Positions 43,693 to 51,455 of a DNA stretch of 64,000 bases are shown in pieces. The position numbers and the translations under genes were made by a program. This DNA comes from Chachezhania antarctica (GTDB lineage Bacteria > Pseudomonadota > Alphaproteobacteria > Rhodobacterales > Rhodobacteraceae): the NCBI RefSeq assembly GCF_003646465.1, contig NZ_QZEX01000002.1, positions 372,001 to 436,000 on the forward strand. The letters are read 5' to 3'. The notes beneath the pieces were generated by a model, which was given only the letters and a program-made list of their open reading frames with translations, made no database searches and had not been told where the DNA came from. Every line of letters begins with the position of its first letter. Position 1 is the stretch's first letter.

Positions 43693-44997
43693 ATGGCTGA
43701 CCTGACGACCGACTTCCTGGGCATCAAAAGCCCCAATCCGTTCTGGCTGGCCTCTGCGCCGCCCACGGACAAGGAATACAACGTCCGCCGCGCCTTCGAG
43801 GCCGGCTGGGGCGGCGTGGTGTGGAAGACGCTGGGCGAAGCGGGCCCGCCCGTCGTCAACGTGAACGGCCCCCGCTACGGCGCGATCTACGGCGCGGACC
43901 GTAGGTTGCTGGGCCTGAACAACATCGAACTGATCACCGACCGCCCGCTCGAGACGAACCTGGAAGAAATCGCCCGGGTCAAGGCCGACTACCCCGACCG
44001 GGCGGTGATCGTGTCGCTGATGGTCCCGTGCGAGGAAGCCTCGTGGAAGGCCATCCTGCCCCGCGTGGCCGAGACCGGCGCAGACGGGATCGAGCTGAAC
44101 TTCGGCTGCCCCCACGGGATGAGCGAACGGGGCATGGGCGCCGCCGTGGGCCAGGTGCCCGAGTACATCGAGATGGTTACCCGCTGGTGCAAGGAAAACT
44201 ACGACAAGCCGGTGATCGTGAAGCTGACGCCCAACATCACCGATATCCGCTACCCCGCCCGCGCGGCCCATGCCGGTGGTGCGGACGCCGTGTCGCTGAT
44301 CAACACGGTGTCCTCGATCACGTCCGTGAACCTCGACAACTTCAGCCCGGAACCCATGATCGACAGCAAAGGTTCGCACGGCGGCTATTGCGGCCCGGCG
44401 GTGAAACCCATCGCGATGAACATGGTGGCCGAAATCGCGCGCGATCCGCAAACCGCGGGCCTGCCGATCTCCGGCATCGGCGGCGTCACCACCTGGCGCG
44501 ACGCGGCCGAGTTCATGTCGCTGGGCTGCGGCAACGTGCAGGTCTGCACCGCGGCGATGACCTATGGCTTCAAGGTGGTCGAGGAAATCAAGGCCGGCCT
44601 CTCCCGCTGGATGGACGAAAAGGGCTTCACCTCGACCTCCGATTTCGTCGGCCGTGCGGTGCCCAACGTGACCGACTGGCAGTACCTGAACCTCAACTAC
44701 GTCGCCAAGGCCCGCATCGACCAGGATCTCTGCATCAAGTGCGGCCGCTGCTACGCCGCGTGCGAGGACACCTCGCACCAGGCCATCGCGATGAACCCGG
44801 GCCGCGTGTTCGAGGTGAAGGACGACGAATGCGTCGCCTGCAACCTGTGCATCGACGTCTGCCCGGTGGAGGATTGCATCACCATGGAGCGCCTCGCCCC
44901 CGGCACGGTCGACCCGCGCACCGGCAAGGTGGTCGAGGCGGAGTACGCCAACTGGACGACCCATCCCAACAATCCGTCGGCCCAGGCCGCGGAGTAG
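43693..44997 (+). CDS. preA: NAD-dependent dihydropyrimidine dehydrogenase subunit PreA
   Basis: A 434-residue protein. The first 330 residues are a dihydroorotate dehydrogenase-type barrel with FMN site, substrate loop NFGCPHGMSERGMGAA and KLTPNITDI. The end carries two 4Fe-4S motifs, CIKCGRCYAACED and CVACNLCIDVCPVEDC. With PreT it makes dihydrouracil or dihydrothymine, the first step of reductive pyrimidine degradation. GGAGG precedes the ATG. Dispersed and large palindromes follow the gene. Confidence 0.96.
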   Translation: MADLTTDFLGIKSPNPFWLASAPPTDKEYNVRRAFEAGWGGVVWKTLGEAGPPVVNVNGPRYGAIYGADRRLLGLNNIELITDRPLETNLEEIARVKADYPDRAVIVSLMVPCEEASWKAILPRVAETGADGIELNFGCPHGMSERGMGAAVGQVPEYIEMVTRWCKENYDKPVIVKLTPNITDIRYPARAAHAGGADAVSLINTVSSITSVNLDNFSPEPMIDSKGSHGGYCGPAVKPIAMNMVAEIARDPQTAGLPISGIGGVTTWRDAAEFMSLGCGNVQVCTAAMTYGFKVVEEIKAGLSRWMDEKGFTSTSDFVGRAVPNVTDWQYLNLNYVAKARIDQDLCIKCGRCYAACEDTSHQAIAMNPGRVFEVKDDECVACNLCIDVCPVEDCITMERLAPGTVDPRTGKVVEAEYANWTTHPNNPSAQAAE

Positions 44998-45001
44998 CCG
45001 A

Positions 45002-45055
45002 AGGCGCCTTTCGGCGCCTGCCTCCGGCGGGAGTATTTGGGGAAAGAAGAAAACA
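45002..45055. repeat. Dispersed GTATTT-tail palindrome, copy D
   Basis: A 7-bp AGGCGCC-TTTC-GGCGCCT hairpin lies five bases after the preA stop. It is followed by GCCTCCGGCGGGAGTATTTG and a GGGGAAAGAAGAAAAC tail. The tail matches the reverse member of copy B. Confidence 0.65.
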
Positions 45056-45092
45056 GGACCGCCACTGACCGGCGCACATGTATCGCCCCAAA

Positions 45093-45251
45093 GCCATCTC
45101 TGCGGAGCCACCGTCGCCTGGGGCCGATCGGAGCGGTCGCGTCCTTCCCGTCAAGGGGCCGCAGGCCCGCGCGGATGCGCGGCTTGCCCTTGACGGGAAG
45201 GATGTGAGCGCTCAGGCCCCAAACAGGCGACGGTGGATTCGGAGAGATGGC
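45093..45251. repeat. Large imperfect palindrome, copy 2
   Basis: Two 65-bp arms (45093-45157 and 45187-45251) are reverse complements over blocks GCCATCTCT, CCACCGTCGCCT, GGGGCC, GAGCG and TCCTTCCCGTCAAGGG. The centre has a CCGCGC-GGAT-GCGCGG stem. It lies between the convergent preA and rutR genes, in a 353-bp gap without any gene. The centre matches the palindrome at 15326-15478. Confidence 0.8.
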
Positions 45252-45317
45252 GGCCCCATCTCTGTGGTGAACCCGAGCTGACCTGCCCGAAACGCCCCGA
45301 ACGTCCAAGACCCCGCC

Positions 45318-45342
45318 GTAGGGTGCGTGCTTCGCACGCACC
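45318..45342. repeat. Dispersed TAGGGTGCGTG palindrome, copy 2
   Basis: GTAG is followed by GGTGCGTGC-TTC-GCACGCACC, a perfect 9-bp stem with a 3-nt loop, nine bases from the rutR stop. Confidence 0.7.
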
Positions 45343-45350
45343 GCCCCGGA

Positions 45351-46016
45351 TCAGGGAACCAGCGTCCGCCGATAGAGCGTTTCCAGAAAGGCCGGTGCGC
45401 CATCCAGCGGGTCCTCCCCGCCAAGAACCGCGCGGACCTGCACGTCGAAATCGGCGTAATGCTGGGTCAGCGACCAGATCGAGAAGATCAGGTGATGGGG
45501 ATGCGATGTTGCAAGGCGGCCGTCGTCCATCCAGCCCTGGATCACCGCGGCCTTCTCGTCGACCAATACTTTCAGATCCGTGCCCAGCGTATCGCCGATC
45601 CGGGGGGCGCCCTGCACGATCTCGTTCGCGAAGAGACGGCTTTCGCGGGGAAACTTGCGGCTCATCTCCAGCTTGCGGCGGACATAGGCCAGGATCTCGT
45701 CCAGCGGCTCGCCGTTCGGGTCGATCTCGCGCAGGGGGTCCAGCCAAGTATCCAGAAGGCCGTTCAGGAGCGCCTCGTGCATCGCCTCCTTCGACGGGAA
45801 GTAATAGAGCAGGTTCGGCTTCGACAGCCCGGCCCGCCCCGCGATTTCATCCACCGTGGCGCCGCGAAAACCGCGTTCGGAGAACACCTCCAGCGCCGCA
45901 TCCAGGATCAGCGCGCGCTTTTCCGTCTGGATCCGCGTGGCCGGGCGGGACGCGCCACTGGCCTCGCCTTCCTGTGCACGGTCACGCGCCGCGCGGGGTG
46001 CCGGATTTTTGGGCAT
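45351..46016 (-). CDS. rutR: TetR-family pyrimidine regulator RutR
   Basis: A 221-residue TetR protein. The helix-turn-helix LDAALEVFSERGFRGATVDEIAGRAGLSKPNLLYYFPSKEAM and the C-terminal blocks PRESRLFANEIVQGAPRIG, IQGWMDDGRLA and HHLIFSIWSLTQHYADFDVQ match RutR, which releases DNA when it binds uracil or thymine. It sits between preTA and the rest of the pyrimidine genes and is divergent from the latter. A near-perfect RutR box overlaps its own predicted -35 (TTGACC 46096-46101, 18-bp spacer, -10 TATCAC), so it is probably autorepressed. The N-terminal 28 residues are a disordered extension. Confidence 0.92.
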   Translation of the reverse strand: MPKNPAPRAARDRAQEGEASGASRPATRIQTEKRALILDAALEVFSERGFRGATVDEIAGRAGLSKPNLLYYFPSKEAMHEALLNGLLDTWLDPLREIDPNGEPLDEILAYVRRKLEMSRKFPRESRLFANEIVQGAPRIGDTLGTDLKVLVDEKAAVIQGWMDDGRLATSHPHHLIFSIWSLTQHYADFDVQVRAVLGGEDPLDGAPAFLETLYRRTLVP

Positions 46017-46085
46017 ATGCTTTGTCGGCGGGCGAAACCGCCGTCCCTGTCGCTTGACTGCTCTCTCCCCCGTGATAGCGTTGCT

Positions 46086-46101
46086 TTGACCGATTGGTCA
46101 A
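46086..46101. promoter_or_regulatory. RutR operator in the rutR/amidase intergenic region
   Basis: TTGACCGATTGGTCAA matches 13 of 14 fixed positions of the RutR consensus TTGACCA-NN-TGGTCAA. The flanking T85/A102 extend the palindrome. It lies 69 bp upstream of rutR and 70 bp upstream of the amidase gene, and so can control both. Confidence 0.75.
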
Positions 46102-46171
46102 ATCATGCGACCCGGCCCGGCTTCGACCTGTTGCAGCCGGGCTCAGGCACGACAAGAGGCGGCAGCTCCCC

Positions 46172-47422
46172 ATGGCAGCACCCGGAGAGAACCTGAAGAT
46201 CGATGGCGCCCGGCTATGGGACAGCCTGATGGAGATGGCCAAGATCGGCCCCGGCGTGGCGGGCGGCAACAACCGCCAGACCGTGACCGACGCAGACGGC
46301 GAAGGCCGCGCGCTGTTCCAGAAATGGTGCGAGGACGCGGGCTGCGAAATGGGGCTCGACCAGATGGGCAACATGTTCGCGATGCGGCCCGGCACCGATC
46401 CGGAGGCCCTGCCCGTCTACATGGGCAGCCACCTGGACACCCAGCCCACGGGCGGGAAATACGATGGCGTGCTGGGCGTGCTGTCGACGCTGGAAGTGAT
46501 CCGCACGCTGAACGACATGGGCGTGAAGACGAAGCACCCGATCGTCGCCACCAACTGGACCAACGAGGAAGGCACCCGGTTTGCGCCGGCGATGCTGGCC
46601 TCGGGCGTGTTCGCGGGCGTGCACACGCAGGACTGGGCCTACGGGCGGACGGATGCCGAAGGCAAGGCGTTCGGCGACGAGCTGCAGCGGATCGGCTGGC
46701 GGGGCGAGGAAGAGGTCGGCGCGCGCAAGATGCATGCCTTCTTCGAGCTGCACATCGAACAGGGCCCGATCCTTGAGGCCGAGGGCGCGGATATCGGCGT
46801 CGTGACCCACGGCCAGGGGCTGTGCTGGCTGCAGATGACGGTCACCGGCAAGGACGCGCATACCGGCTCGACCCCCATGCCGATGCGCAAGAACGCGGGG
46901 CTGGCCATGGCGCGGATCATGGAAGTGGTGGACGAGGTCGCGTGGTCCTACCAGCCCAATGCCGTGGGTGCGGTGGGCCATATCGACATCTATCCGAACT
47001 CGCGCAACGTGATCCCCGGCAAGGCCGTCTTCACGGTGGATTTCCGGACGCCGGATATCGAGGTGCTGAAGGCCGCGGAGGCCACGATCCGCGAGCGCGC
47101 GCAGAAGATCTGCGACGACATGGGCGTGGAAGTGGAGTTCGAGAAGACCGGCGGCTTCGACCCGGTGGAATTCGATCCCGGCTGCGTCGACATGGTGCGC
47201 CGGGCCGCGGAAACGTTGGGCTATTCCCATCGCGATATCGTGTCGGGCGCGGGGCACGATGCCTGCTGGATCAACCAGGTGGCGCCGACGGCGATGATCT
47301 TCTGCCCCTGCGTTGACGGGCTGTCCCATAACGAGGCCGAGGAGATCAGCCCCGAATGGGCCGAGGCCGGGACCAACGTGCTGCTGCACGCGGTGCTGGA
47401 AAAGGCCGAGGTCGTGGCGTGA
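46172..47422 (+). CDS. pydC: Beta-ureidopropionase-type amidase (M20 hydantoinase/carbamoylase family)
   Basis: A 416-residue zinc-dependent amidase. Metal ligands are in VYMGSHLDTQPTGGKYDGV (His, Asp), NWTNEEGTRFAP (Glu), FELHIEQGP (His) and VDGLSHNEAEE (His). The family hydrolyses N-carbamoyl amino acids. Next to preTA and hydA it should convert N-carbamoyl-beta-alanine to beta-alanine, CO2 and ammonia. The start at 46172 follows an AGAGG sequence; an upstream frame would run across the RutR box. It heads an operon reaching to about 53.4 kb. Confidence 0.9.
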   Translation: MAAPGENLKIDGARLWDSLMEMAKIGPGVAGGNNRQTVTDADGEGRALFQKWCEDAGCEMGLDQMGNMFAMRPGTDPEALPVYMGSHLDTQPTGGKYDGVLGVLSTLEVIRTLNDMGVKTKHPIVATNWTNEEGTRFAPAMLASGVFAGVHTQDWAYGRTDAEGKAFGDELQRIGWRGEEEVGARKMHAFFELHIEQGPILEAEGADIGVVTHGQGLCWLQMTVTGKDAHTGSTPMPMRKNAGLAMARIMEVVDEVAWSYQPNAVGAVGHIDIYPNSRNVIPGKAVFTVDFRTPDIEVLKAAEATIRERAQKICDDMGVEVEFEKTGGFDPVEFDPGCVDMVRRAAETLGYSHRDIVSGAGHDACWINQVAPTAMIFCPCVDGLSHNEAEEISPEWAEAGTNVLLHAVLEKAEVVA

Positions 47423-47439
47423 TTGCGACGCCGGGGCAG

Positions 47440-47490
47440 ATCGGGGGCCAGCCCCCGAACCCCCGGAGTATTTTTGGAAAGAAGAAGACA
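47440..47490. repeat. Dispersed GTATTT-tail palindrome, copy E
   Basis: A GGGGGCCAGCCCCC hairpin is followed by CCCCCGGAGTATTTTTGG and an AAAGAAGAAGACA tail. It begins 18 bp after the amidase stop and ends nine bases before the next ATG, inside an operon. Confidence 0.65.
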
Positions 47491-47498
47491 GGGGCGTG

Positions 47499-47819
47499 AT
47501 GGCCGAGGCGGCACCGGAAGCTGAGAGCATAGACGCGTTGCTGGATGCGGAGATTGCCGGTTTCGACGACGGCAGCCGCGCCGGGCGGATGACGCTGGCG
47601 GCGTTTCGGGCGGCGCGGCATCGGCCCCGGAAGATCACGGTGAACTTTTCGGGCGGGTTCACGCAGAAATGCTGGTCGGTCACGCGAACGGACGGGTGTT
47701 ACTCGGTGATCTACTTGCCGAGCGCGGGCTACTTCTCGCTGTGCGTGGACAGCGATTTCGGACCTTTGGATATCGGCGTGCACGGGCCCGCCATCGGATG
47801 CTTTGCATCCGTGCAATAG
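47499..47819 (+). CDS. Unknown small protein in the pyrimidine operon
   Basis: A 106-residue protein with no recognised domain. The N-terminal 50 residues are helical and charged (ESIDALLDAEIAGFDDGSRAGRM). The rest alternates strands with aromatic residues and two to three cysteines (FTQKCWSV, DGCYSVIYLPSAGYFSLCVDSDFGP). It lies between the amidase and hydA in the same direction. Its leader is a dispersed repeat; its last codons (GCFASVQ) are encoded by a hairpin that recurs just downstream. The ribosome-binding site is the GGGG before ATG 47499. An accessory role in pyrimidine use is inferred from position only. Confidence 0.6.
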   Translation: MAEAAPEAESIDALLDAEIAGFDDGSRAGRMTLAAFRAARHRPRKITVNFSGGFTQKCWSVTRTDGCYSVIYLPSAGYFSLCVDSDFGPLDIGVHGPAIGCFASVQ

Positions 47820-47848
47820 GGAACGGGTGCTTTGCATCCGAGCAGCAG
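47795..47848. repeat. Tandem GGATGC-TTT-GCATCC hairpins
   Basis: Two 25-bp near-identical units (47795-47819 and 47824-47848) each fold into a 6-bp stem with a TTT loop. The second has one G-T pair. The first contains the stop of the 106-residue protein gene; the second lies before hydA. Confidence 0.7.
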
Positions 47849-47864
47849 AACAGGGAGTTTTGTC

Positions 47865-49319
47865 ATGACCACCGTCATCAAGAACGGCACCATCGTCACC
47901 GCGGATCTGACCTACAAGGCCGATGTGCTGATCGAAGGCGGCGTGATCGCCCAGATCGGGCCGGACCTGAAAGGCGACGAGGTGCTGGACGCCACCGGCT
48001 GCTATGTCATGCCCGGCGGGATCGACCCGCATACACACCTGGAGATGCCGTTCATGGGCACGTACTCCAGCGACGATTTCAACTCGGGCACGCAGGCGGC
48101 GCTGGCGGGCGGCACCACAATGGTGATCGACTTCGCCCTGCCCAACCCGGGCGAAAGCCTGCTGGATGCGCTGAAACGCTGGGACAACAAGTCGACCCAG
48201 GCGCATTGCGATTATTCGTTCCACATGGCCGTGACATGGTGGGGCGAGCAGGTCTTCAACGAGATGGAGACCGTCGTCAAGGAACGCGGGATCACCACCT
48301 TCAAGCACTTCATGGCCTACAAGGGCGCACTGATGGTCAACGATGACGAGATGTATGCCAGCTTCCAGCGCCTGTCGGAACTGGGCGCCATCGCGATGGT
48401 CCATGCCGAGAATGGCGACGTGGTGGCCGAACTGTCGGCGAAGCTGCTGGCCGAGGGCAATACCGGCCCGGAAGCGCATGCCTATTCGCGGCCCACTCAG
48501 GTGGAGGGCGAGGCCACCAACCGCGCGATCATGATCGCCGACATGGCGGGCGTGCCTTTGTACGTGGTCCACACCTCGTGCGAGGAAAGCCACGAGGCGA
48601 TCCGGCGCGCGAAGCTGGCGGGCAAGCGGGTCTGGGGGGAGCCTCTGATCCAGCACCTGACGCTGGACGAGAGCGAGTACTTCAACACCGATTGGGACCA
48701 TGCCGCGCGCCGCGTGATGTCGCCGCCCTTCCGCAACAAGATGCACCAGGATTCCTTGTGGAACGGGCTTGCATCCGGCACGCTTTCGGTCGTGGCGACC
48801 GACCATTGCGCCTTCACCACCGATCAGAAGCGCTATGGCGTGGGCGATTTCACCAAGATCCCGAACGGGACCGGCGGGCTGGAGGACCGGCTGCCGATGC
48901 TCTGGACCTACGGGGTGGGCACCGGGCGGCTGACGCCCAATGAATTCGTGGCCGTGACCTCGACCAATATCGCCAAGATCCTGAACTGCTATCCGAAGAA
49001 GGGCGCCGTGCTGGTGGGCGCGGATGCCGATCTGGTGGTCTGGGACCCGGAGAAGGAGAAGACCATTACCGCCGACAAACAGGTCTCGGCCATTGATTAC
49101 AACGTGTTCGAAGGCAAGCACGTGAAGGGCCTGCCGCGCTTCACCCTGACCCGCGGCCGCGTGGCCGTCCATGACGGCGAACTGCGCCCGCAGGAGGGCC
49201 ACGGCCAGTTCGTGCCGCGCGAGGCCAACATGTCGGTCAACAAGGCGCTGTCGCAGTGGAAGGACCTGACCGCGCCGCGTCCAGTGGAACGGACGGGCAT
49301 TCCGGCGACCGGCGTGTGA
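47865..49319 (+). CDS. hydA: Dihydropyrimidinase
   Basis: A 484-residue amidohydrolase. Metal sites are HTH (His56, His58) in GIDPHTHLE, the carboxylated lysine Lys153 in FMAYKGAL, His180 in MVHAENG, and VVHTSCEES, with the final Asp in VATDHCAF. It opens dihydrouracil or dihydrothymine to the N-carbamoyl-beta-amino acid, the middle step between PreTA and the amidase. The start at 47865 is preceded by GGGAG. The length and C-terminal VPREANMS region fit bacterial D-hydantoinase/dihydropyrimidinase. Confidence 0.95.
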   Translation: MTTVIKNGTIVTADLTYKADVLIEGGVIAQIGPDLKGDEVLDATGCYVMPGGIDPHTHLEMPFMGTYSSDDFNSGTQAALAGGTTMVIDFALPNPGESLLDALKRWDNKSTQAHCDYSFHMAVTWWGEQVFNEMETVVKERGITTFKHFMAYKGALMVNDDEMYASFQRLSELGAIAMVHAENGDVVAELSAKLLAEGNTGPEAHAYSRPTQVEGEATNRAIMIADMAGVPLYVVHTSCEESHEAIRRAKLAGKRVWGEPLIQHLTLDESEYFNTDWDHAARRVMSPPFRNKMHQDSLWNGLASGTLSVVATDHCAFTTDQKRYGVGDFTKIPNGTGGLEDRLPMLWTYGVGTGRLTPNEFVAVTSTNIAKILNCYPKKGAVLVGADADLVVWDPEKEKTITADKQVSAIDYNVFEGKHVKGLPRFTLTRGRVAVHDGELRPQEGHGQFVPREANMSVNKALSQWKDLTAPRPVERTGIPATGV

Positions 49320-49329
49320 CCGCACGACC

Positions 49330-49752
49330 ATGGCAATGCCCGATCTCCCCGGCGTTCTGGAAGCCGCTCTCTATGCCGACGATCTGGACGCGGCGGAGGC
49401 GTTCTATCATGGCCTCCTCGGCCTGCCGGTGGTGATCCGGAAGGACGGGCGGCATGTGTTCTTCAAGGCCGGGCAGACCATTGTGCTGGTGTTCCGGGCC
49501 GAGGCCACGAAGGTGCCGCCCGGAGACGACGACCTGCCGGTGCCCACGCATGGCGCAACCGGCGAAGGGCATCTGTGCTTCGCGGCTTCGGCTGCGCAGC
49601 TTGACGACATCGAGACTCATCTGAAGGCGAACAACGTGCCCATTGAGGCGGATTTCAACTGGCCGCATGGCCCCCGCTCCATCTATGTCCGCGATCCGGC
49701 CGGGAATTCGATCGAGTTCGCCGAACCCGCCCTGTGGGGGATCGAAGAATGA
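49330..49752 (+). CDS. VOC-fold protein in the pyrimidine operon
   Basis: A 140-residue protein with two beta-alpha-beta-beta-beta modules: ALYADDLDAAEAFYHGLLGLPVV, then EGHLCFAASAAQLDDIETHLK and SIYVRDPAGNSIEFAEP. Glu134-type (SIEFAEP) and His (GHLCF) residues may bind metal. The family covers glyoxalases, dioxygenases and binding proteins. It is 10 bp after hydA and overlaps the ABC ATPase start by 4 bp (ATGA), so it is firmly in the operon. The substrate is unknown. A ring-cleaved pyrimidine product or a toxic aldehyde are both possible. Confidence 0.8.
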   Translation: MAMPDLPGVLEAALYADDLDAAEAFYHGLLGLPVVIRKDGRHVFFKAGQTIVLVFRAEATKVPPGDDDLPVPTHGATGEGHLCFAASAAQLDDIETHLKANNVPIEADFNWPHGPRSIYVRDPAGNSIEFAEPALWGIEE

Positions 49753-50528
49753 GTGCCCCCGTGATCCAGGCCAGCGCGCTGGACCTGACGTTCCAGACGG
49801 GCGACGGCCCCGTGCATGCGCTGAAGGACGTGAACCTTGACGTGCAGAAGGGGGATTTCGTGTCCTTCATCGGGCCGTCGGGCTGCGGGAAAACGACCTT
49901 CCTGCGGTGCATCGCGGCTTTGGAGACACCGACCAACGGCACGCTGACCGTCAATGGCATGACCCCGGACGAGGCGCGCAAGGCGCGGAGCTATGGCTAC
50001 GTGTTCCAGGCCGCGGGGCTTTATCCGTGGCGGACGATTGCGAAGAACATCAAGCTGCCGCTGGAAATCATGGGCTTCGACCGCGCCGAACAGGACCGGC
50101 GTGTCGAGCAGGTTCTGAAGCTGGTCGATCTGGACGGCTTTGGCGGCAAGTATCCGTGGCAATTGTCGGGCGGCATGCAGCAGCGCGCCTCCATCGCACG
50201 GGCGTTGGCCTTCGATGCGGATCTGCTGCTGATGGATGAACCGTTCGGCGCGCTCGATGAAATCGTGCGGGACCATCTGAACGAACAGTTGCTGGAGCTT
50301 TGGGCGCGGACCGAGAAGACGATCTGTTTCGTGACCCACTCGATCCCCGAAGCCGTCTACCTGTCGACCCGGATCGTGGTCATGAGCCCCCGGCCCGGGC
50401 GGATCACCGACGTGATCGAAAGCCCCCTGCCCCGGGCGCGCCCGCTGGAGATCCGCGACACGCCGGAATTCATCGAAATCGCCCACCGCGTGCGCGAGGG
50501 CCTGCGCGCGGGTCATGCCGATGTGTGA
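49749..50528 (+). CDS. ABC transporter ATPase (nitrate/sulfonate/pyrimidine-precursor class)
   Basis: A 259-residue ATPase. It has Walker A GPSGCGKTTFLR, Q-loop YVFQAAGLYPWRT, signature LSGGMQQRASIARAL, Walker B LLLMDEPFGALDE and an H-loop VTHSIPEA. The VFQ-LYPWRT and EPFGALDE pattern is that of the SsuB/TauB/ThiZ group. It works with the two permeases and the THI5-like binding protein that follow. It starts within the VOC stop codon. Confidence 0.94.
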   Translation: MSAPVIQASALDLTFQTGDGPVHALKDVNLDVQKGDFVSFIGPSGCGKTTFLRCIAALETPTNGTLTVNGMTPDEARKARSYGYVFQAAGLYPWRTIAKNIKLPLEIMGFDRAEQDRRVEQVLKLVDLDGFGGKYPWQLSGGMQQRASIARALAFDADLLLMDEPFGALDEIVRDHLNEQLLELWARTEKTICFVTHSIPEAVYLSTRIVVMSPRPGRITDVIESPLPRARPLEIRDTPEFIEIAHRVREGLRAGHADV

Positions 50529-50537
50529 GGTGCTGGC

Positions 50538-51455
50538 ATGAAGTCCCTGCTGGCGATCCTGTCGGTCGTGCTGGTGATCCTTGCGATCTGGTACGTGGCC
50601 GCCGTGCCGATGAACATCGCGGGCTCGCTGACGCAGGCCGAACGCGGCGGGATGGAGGTGAACCCGCCCGGTGCGGCCGAGCGGCGCGATATCTCGGGCT
50701 GGGTGCTGGCGGCGAACAACCCGCAGGCCATTCCGCTGACATGGGCCGAAAAGCGCCCCGTCCTGCCCGCCCCGCACCAGGTGGCGGTCGAACTGTGGGA
50801 AACGACGGTTCTGAAGAAGGTCACGTCGAAACGCAGTCTGGTCTATCACGCGTGGGTGACACTGTCGGCGACGCTTCTGGGCTTTGCCATCGGGACCGGC
50901 CTTGGGATCGTGCTGGCCGTGGGGATCGTGCATTCCAAGGTCATGGACATGTCCGTCATGCCCTGGGCCATCGTGAGCCAGACCATTCCCATCATCGCGC
51001 TGGCGCCGATGATCATCGTGGTGCTCTATTCCATCGGGGTGCAGGGGATCATCCCCAAGGCCGTTATCAGCGCGTACCTCAGCTTCTTTCCTGTCGTCGT
51101 CGGGATGGTGAAGGGCCTGCGCAGCCCGGACCGGATGCAGACGGACCTGATGCACACCTACAATGCCTCGAAGACATCGACGTTCTGGAAGCTGCGGCTG
51201 CCGTCGTCGCTGCCCTATCTCTTTGCCTCGCTGAAGGTGGGCATCGCCGCCTCGCTGGTCGGGGCCATCGTGGGGGAACTGCCCACCGGTGCCCGCGCGG
51301 GCCTTGGCGCGCGGCTGCTGGCGGGAAGCTATTACGGGCAGACGGTGCAGATCTGGTCGGCGCTGTTTGCCGCCGCGATCCTGGCATCGGTGCTCGTGGG
51401 CATCGTCAGCATGACCGAGCGCAACGTGCTTCGCAAGATGGGGCTGGCCCGATGA
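50538..51455 (+). CDS. ABC transporter permease 1 (pyrimidine-type importer)
   Basis: A 305-residue permease with an N-terminal membrane anchor (2-25), a long periplasmic insertion of about 100 residues, and then the five-helix core. The EAA loop is DLMHTYNASKTSTFWKLRLPSSLPYLF. The periplasmic insertion is unusual compared with SsuC/TauC, and the second permease lacks it. It is followed by permease 2 with a 4-bp overlap. Confidence 0.92.
   Translation: MKSLLAILSVVLVILAIWYVAAVPMNIAGSLTQAERGGMEVNPPGAAERRDISGWVLAANNPQAIPLTWAEKRPVLPAPHQVAVELWETTVLKKVTSKRSLVYHAWVTLSATLLGFAIGTGLGIVLAVGIVHSKVMDMSVMPWAIVSQTIPIIALAPMIIVVLYSIGVQGIIPKAVISAYLSFFPVVVGMVKGLRSPDRMQTDLMHTYNASKTSTFWKLRLPSSLPYLFASLKVGIAASLVGAIVGELPTGARAGLGARLLAGSYYGQTVQIWSALFAAAILASVLVGIVSMTERNVLRKMGLAR

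Noticed and set aside
47346-49331. A 661-codon minus-strand frame across hydA and the 106-residue gene
   Set aside because: It opposes dihydropyrimidinase with intact active-site motifs and is His/Gly/Arg-rich shadow sequence.
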